Origin: Streptomyces griseorubiginosus
GTDB taxonomy: Bacteria > Actinomycetota > Actinomycetes > Streptomycetales > Streptomycetaceae
Direction: 5' to 3'
Assembly: GCF_001514195.1 (NCBI RefSeq)
Contig: NZ_KQ948735.1
Coordinates: forward strand, 919,413-983,412
Length of the DNA stretch: 64,000 bases
Shown here: in pieces, positions 62,853-64,000 of the stretch
How positions within the stretch are numbered: the stretch's first letter is position 1
How the letters are laid out: each line of letters starts with the position of its first letter
Translations under genes and position numbers: made by a program
The notes under the pieces: generated by a model
The model's database searches: none
The model's input: only the letters and a program-made list of their open reading frames with translations
Told to the model about the DNA's origin: nothing

Positions 62853-62871
62853 TAAGGTTAGGTTAGCCTTA
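62853..62871. promoter_or_regulatory. DmdR/IdeR-type iron box upstream of bfd
   Basis: TAAGGTTAGGTTAGCCTTA matches the actinobacterial iron box TTAGGTTAGGCTAACCTAA at 15 of 19 positions. It lies 27 bases before the bfd start, so bfd is probably repressed by iron-loaded DmdR. Confidence 0.75.
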
Positions 62872-62897
62872 TCGATCTCGGCGGGAGGTGAATCCGC

Positions 62898-63131
62898 GTG
62901 TACGTGTGCAGCTGCTTCGGTGTGACCGAGACGCAGGTCAGGAAGCACGCGGAGGACGGCGCCTGCACGCCGCGCCAGATAGCCTCCGCCTGCAAGGCCG
63001 GCACCGACTGCGGTTCCTGCGTACGGCGCATCCAGGCGATCCTCGGCCGGGGCGCGTGTCCGCGTCCTGCCTCCGCCGACGCCGCCACGCCGGTCCTGGC
63101 CGAGCTCGAAGCGCTCGAAGAGGCCGCCTAG
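62898..63131 (+). CDS. bfd: Bacterioferritin-associated ferredoxin
   Basis: A 77-residue (2Fe-2S) protein with MYVCSCFGVTETQVRKH (two Cys, residues 4 and 6) and KAGTDCGSCVRRI (two more), the Bfd cluster pattern. The C-terminal ~25 residues are an Ala/Glu-rich extension. Bfd donates electrons to bacterioferritin to release iron. GTG at 62898 after GGGAGG. The iron box upstream means expression under iron starvation, when release is needed. It is convergent with bfr, overlapping its stop by four bases. Confidence 0.95.
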   Translation: MYVCSCFGVTETQVRKHAEDGACTPRQIASACKAGTDCGSCVRRIQAILGRGACPRPASADAATPVLAELEALEEAA

Positions 63132-63607
63132 CTCTCCGGCTGCTCGATCAGCTGCGCGATGTAGAGCGCCTCGCCCAGCTTCTCCAGCAGTTCCAGCTGT
63201 GTGTCGAGGTAGTCGATGTGGTGCTCCTCGTCCGCCAGGATCGACTCGAAGATGTTCGCGGACGTGATGTCGCCCTTCGCGCGCATCACCTCGATCCCGC
63301 GCCTGAGGCGGTCGATCGCCTCGACCTCCACCTGCCGGTCGGCCTCGAACATCTCCTTGACGGTCTGGCCCACGCGGACGTGGAACAGCCGCTGGTAGTT
63401 CGGCAGTCCCTCCAGGAAGAGGATGCGGTCGGTCAGCACCTCGGCGTGCTTCATCTCGTCGAACGACTCGTGCCGCGTGTACTTCGCGAGCTTCGTCCAG
63501 CCGAAGTTCTCCTGCATCTTCGCGTGCAGGAAGTACTGGTTGATCGCGGTGAGCTCGCCCGTGAGCTGCTCGTTGAGGAATTCGATGACCTCGGGGTCGC
63601 CCTGCAT
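63128..63607 (-). CDS. bfr: Bacterioferritin
   Basis: A 159-residue ferritin-like four-helix protein. All ferroxidase residues are in the standard positions: Glu18, Glu51, His54, Glu94, Glu127 and His130; Met52 is the heme ligand between subunits. It assembles into a 24-mer that oxidises and stores iron. ATG at 63607 (MQGDPEVIEFLNEQL) with AAGGAG upstream is preferred to the longer frame from 63694. It is convergent with bfd and overlaps it by four bases. Confidence 0.96.
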   Translation of the reverse strand: MQGDPEVIEFLNEQLTGELTAINQYFLHAKMQENFGWTKLAKYTRHESFDEMKHAEVLTDRILFLEGLPNYQRLFHVRVGQTVKEMFEADRQVEVEAIDRLRRGIEVMRAKGDITSANIFESILADEEHHIDYLDTQLELLEKLGEALYIAQLIEQPES

Positions 63608-63785
63608 CGCAGAGGCTCCTTCCAACCGTGGGGAACTGGCCAGGTTGGGCCGCATCCTTGCACCGGCGAAGAAGATCGTCCAGTAAGTCTCCACTTAGTT
63701 AGTAAGGACATGCTTAGTCCATTTTGGGCTGGTTTGAGGGGTGGCTGGTCAGGTGCATCCCCTCGGGTCTGTCAGGATGGAAGGC

Positions 63786-64000
63786 ATGGGTCAGCCGGAG
63801 GAGCGCGAGGGTGGAGCAGCGGCACACTCCGAGCTTCCGCCGGGACAGCGGCTCCAGCGCGGCTGGCCGGTCACGCACTACGGCCCGGTCCCCAAGTTCC
63901 GGCCCGAGCGCTGGGAGTTCCGGGTCTTCGGCGCCACCGCGGACGGCGAGAAGCAGTGCTGGAACCACGAGGAGTTCACGGCCCTGCCGTACACCAGTGT
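63786..64000 (+). CDS. Sulfite oxidase-like molybdopterin oxidoreductase, 5' part
   Basis: An open frame from ATG 63786 runs off the right edge: MGQPEEREGGAAAHSELPPG then RLQRGWPVTHYGPVPKFRPE and RWEFRVFGAT. The RGWPVTHYGPVPKF…W.F.V.G pattern is that of the cytosolic sulfite-oxidase-like proteins of actinobacteria, which bind molybdopterin. Only 71 codons are visible, so cofactor residues lie outside the window. It is divergent from bfr. Confidence 0.75.
   Translation, partial: MGQPEEREGGAAAHSELPPGQRLQRGWPVTHYGPVPKFRPERWEFRVFGATADGEKQCWNHEEFTALPYTS

Noticed and set aside
63690..63720. Possible iron box in the bfr/sulfite-oxidase-like divergent space (TTAGTTAGTAAGG…CTTAG)
   Set aside because: Only about half of the 19 positions match the DmdR/IdeR consensus and the arms do not pair, unlike the site at 62853.

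Overview
The window is a GC-rich (roughly 70%), densely coded piece of an actinobacterial chromosome. GTG and TTG starts, a strong third-position G/C bias, a SAM-IV riboswitch, a PspA/PspAA pair, actinobacterial cytochrome aa3-bcc genes and a cobT–cobU–nadA–cta–qcr–trpD–glkA–pfkA–aroH–bfr gene order all point to Streptomyces. From memory the order matches the S. coelicolor SCO2113–SCO217x region; this was not checked by alignment. No insertion sequence, prophage, CRISPR array, rRNA or tRNA was seen. It reads as core chromosome with a few accessory insertions.

Layout. 1–5.2 kb: end of a cobalamin block (a possible gene start at the left edge, cobT, an MBL-CobU fusion) with two methyltransferases and a DUF3043 membrane protein. 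5.4–10.5 kb: pspA-pspAA, a NarL-type two-component pair and an ECF42-type sigma factor with its DGPF partner. 10.5–19.6 kb: a membrane Ser/Thr kinase with a PQQ-like propeller, nadA, erpA, a large acidic membrane protein, an adenosine kinase-like gene and a cysteine desulfurase–TusA fusion. 19.8–29.1 kb: the aerobic respiratory supercomplex (ctaC-ctaD-ctaF, then ctaE and qcrC-qcrA-qcrB), split by an L,D-transpeptidase and a pseudo-receiver gene. 29.2–34.2 kb: trpD, a SAM-IV riboswitch followed by a six-codon ORF and a SufS-like enzyme, and a second kinase/propeller protein. 34.2–40.7 kb: a stand-alone RAM domain protein, a rhomboid, a zinc-ribbon protein, a coiled-coil NYN nuclease candidate, two NlpC/P60 hydrolases and a lipoprotein metalloprotease. 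40.7–49.7 kb: a PadR/MATE divergon with a perfect operator palindrome, GT87, PimB-like, cholesterol oxidase, an acyl-CoA ligase and a phosphoesterase. 49.8–59.3 kb: an SRPBCC/ArsA-like/DUF5304 group, glucokinase, plsC, a MacRS-like two-component pair and phosphofructokinase. 59.3–64 kb: fused trpEG with a Trp-codon leader peptide and attenuator, divergent DAHP synthase, bfd (with an iron box), bfr, and the start of a sulfite-oxidase-like gene.

How the genes fit together. Several blocks share themes: sulfur and Fe-S supply (desulfurase-TusA, erpA, SufS-like, bfd/bfr) beside Fe-S/heme respiration and NadA; aromatic amino acid entry (aroH, trpEG, trpD); glycolytic phosphorylation (glkA, pfkA); and cell envelope work (two NlpC/P60, LDT, PimB-like, GT87, PspA). 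Regulation visible in the sequence includes a trp attenuator, a SAM-IV riboswitch, an ECF42-type promoter, a PadR-type operator, a DmdR/IdeR-type iron box, a palindrome over the ctaE start codon and a TetR/FadR-like palindrome upstream of the acyl-CoA ligase. There are five copies of one dispersed intergenic repeat and four short tandem arrays placed at gene 3' ends.
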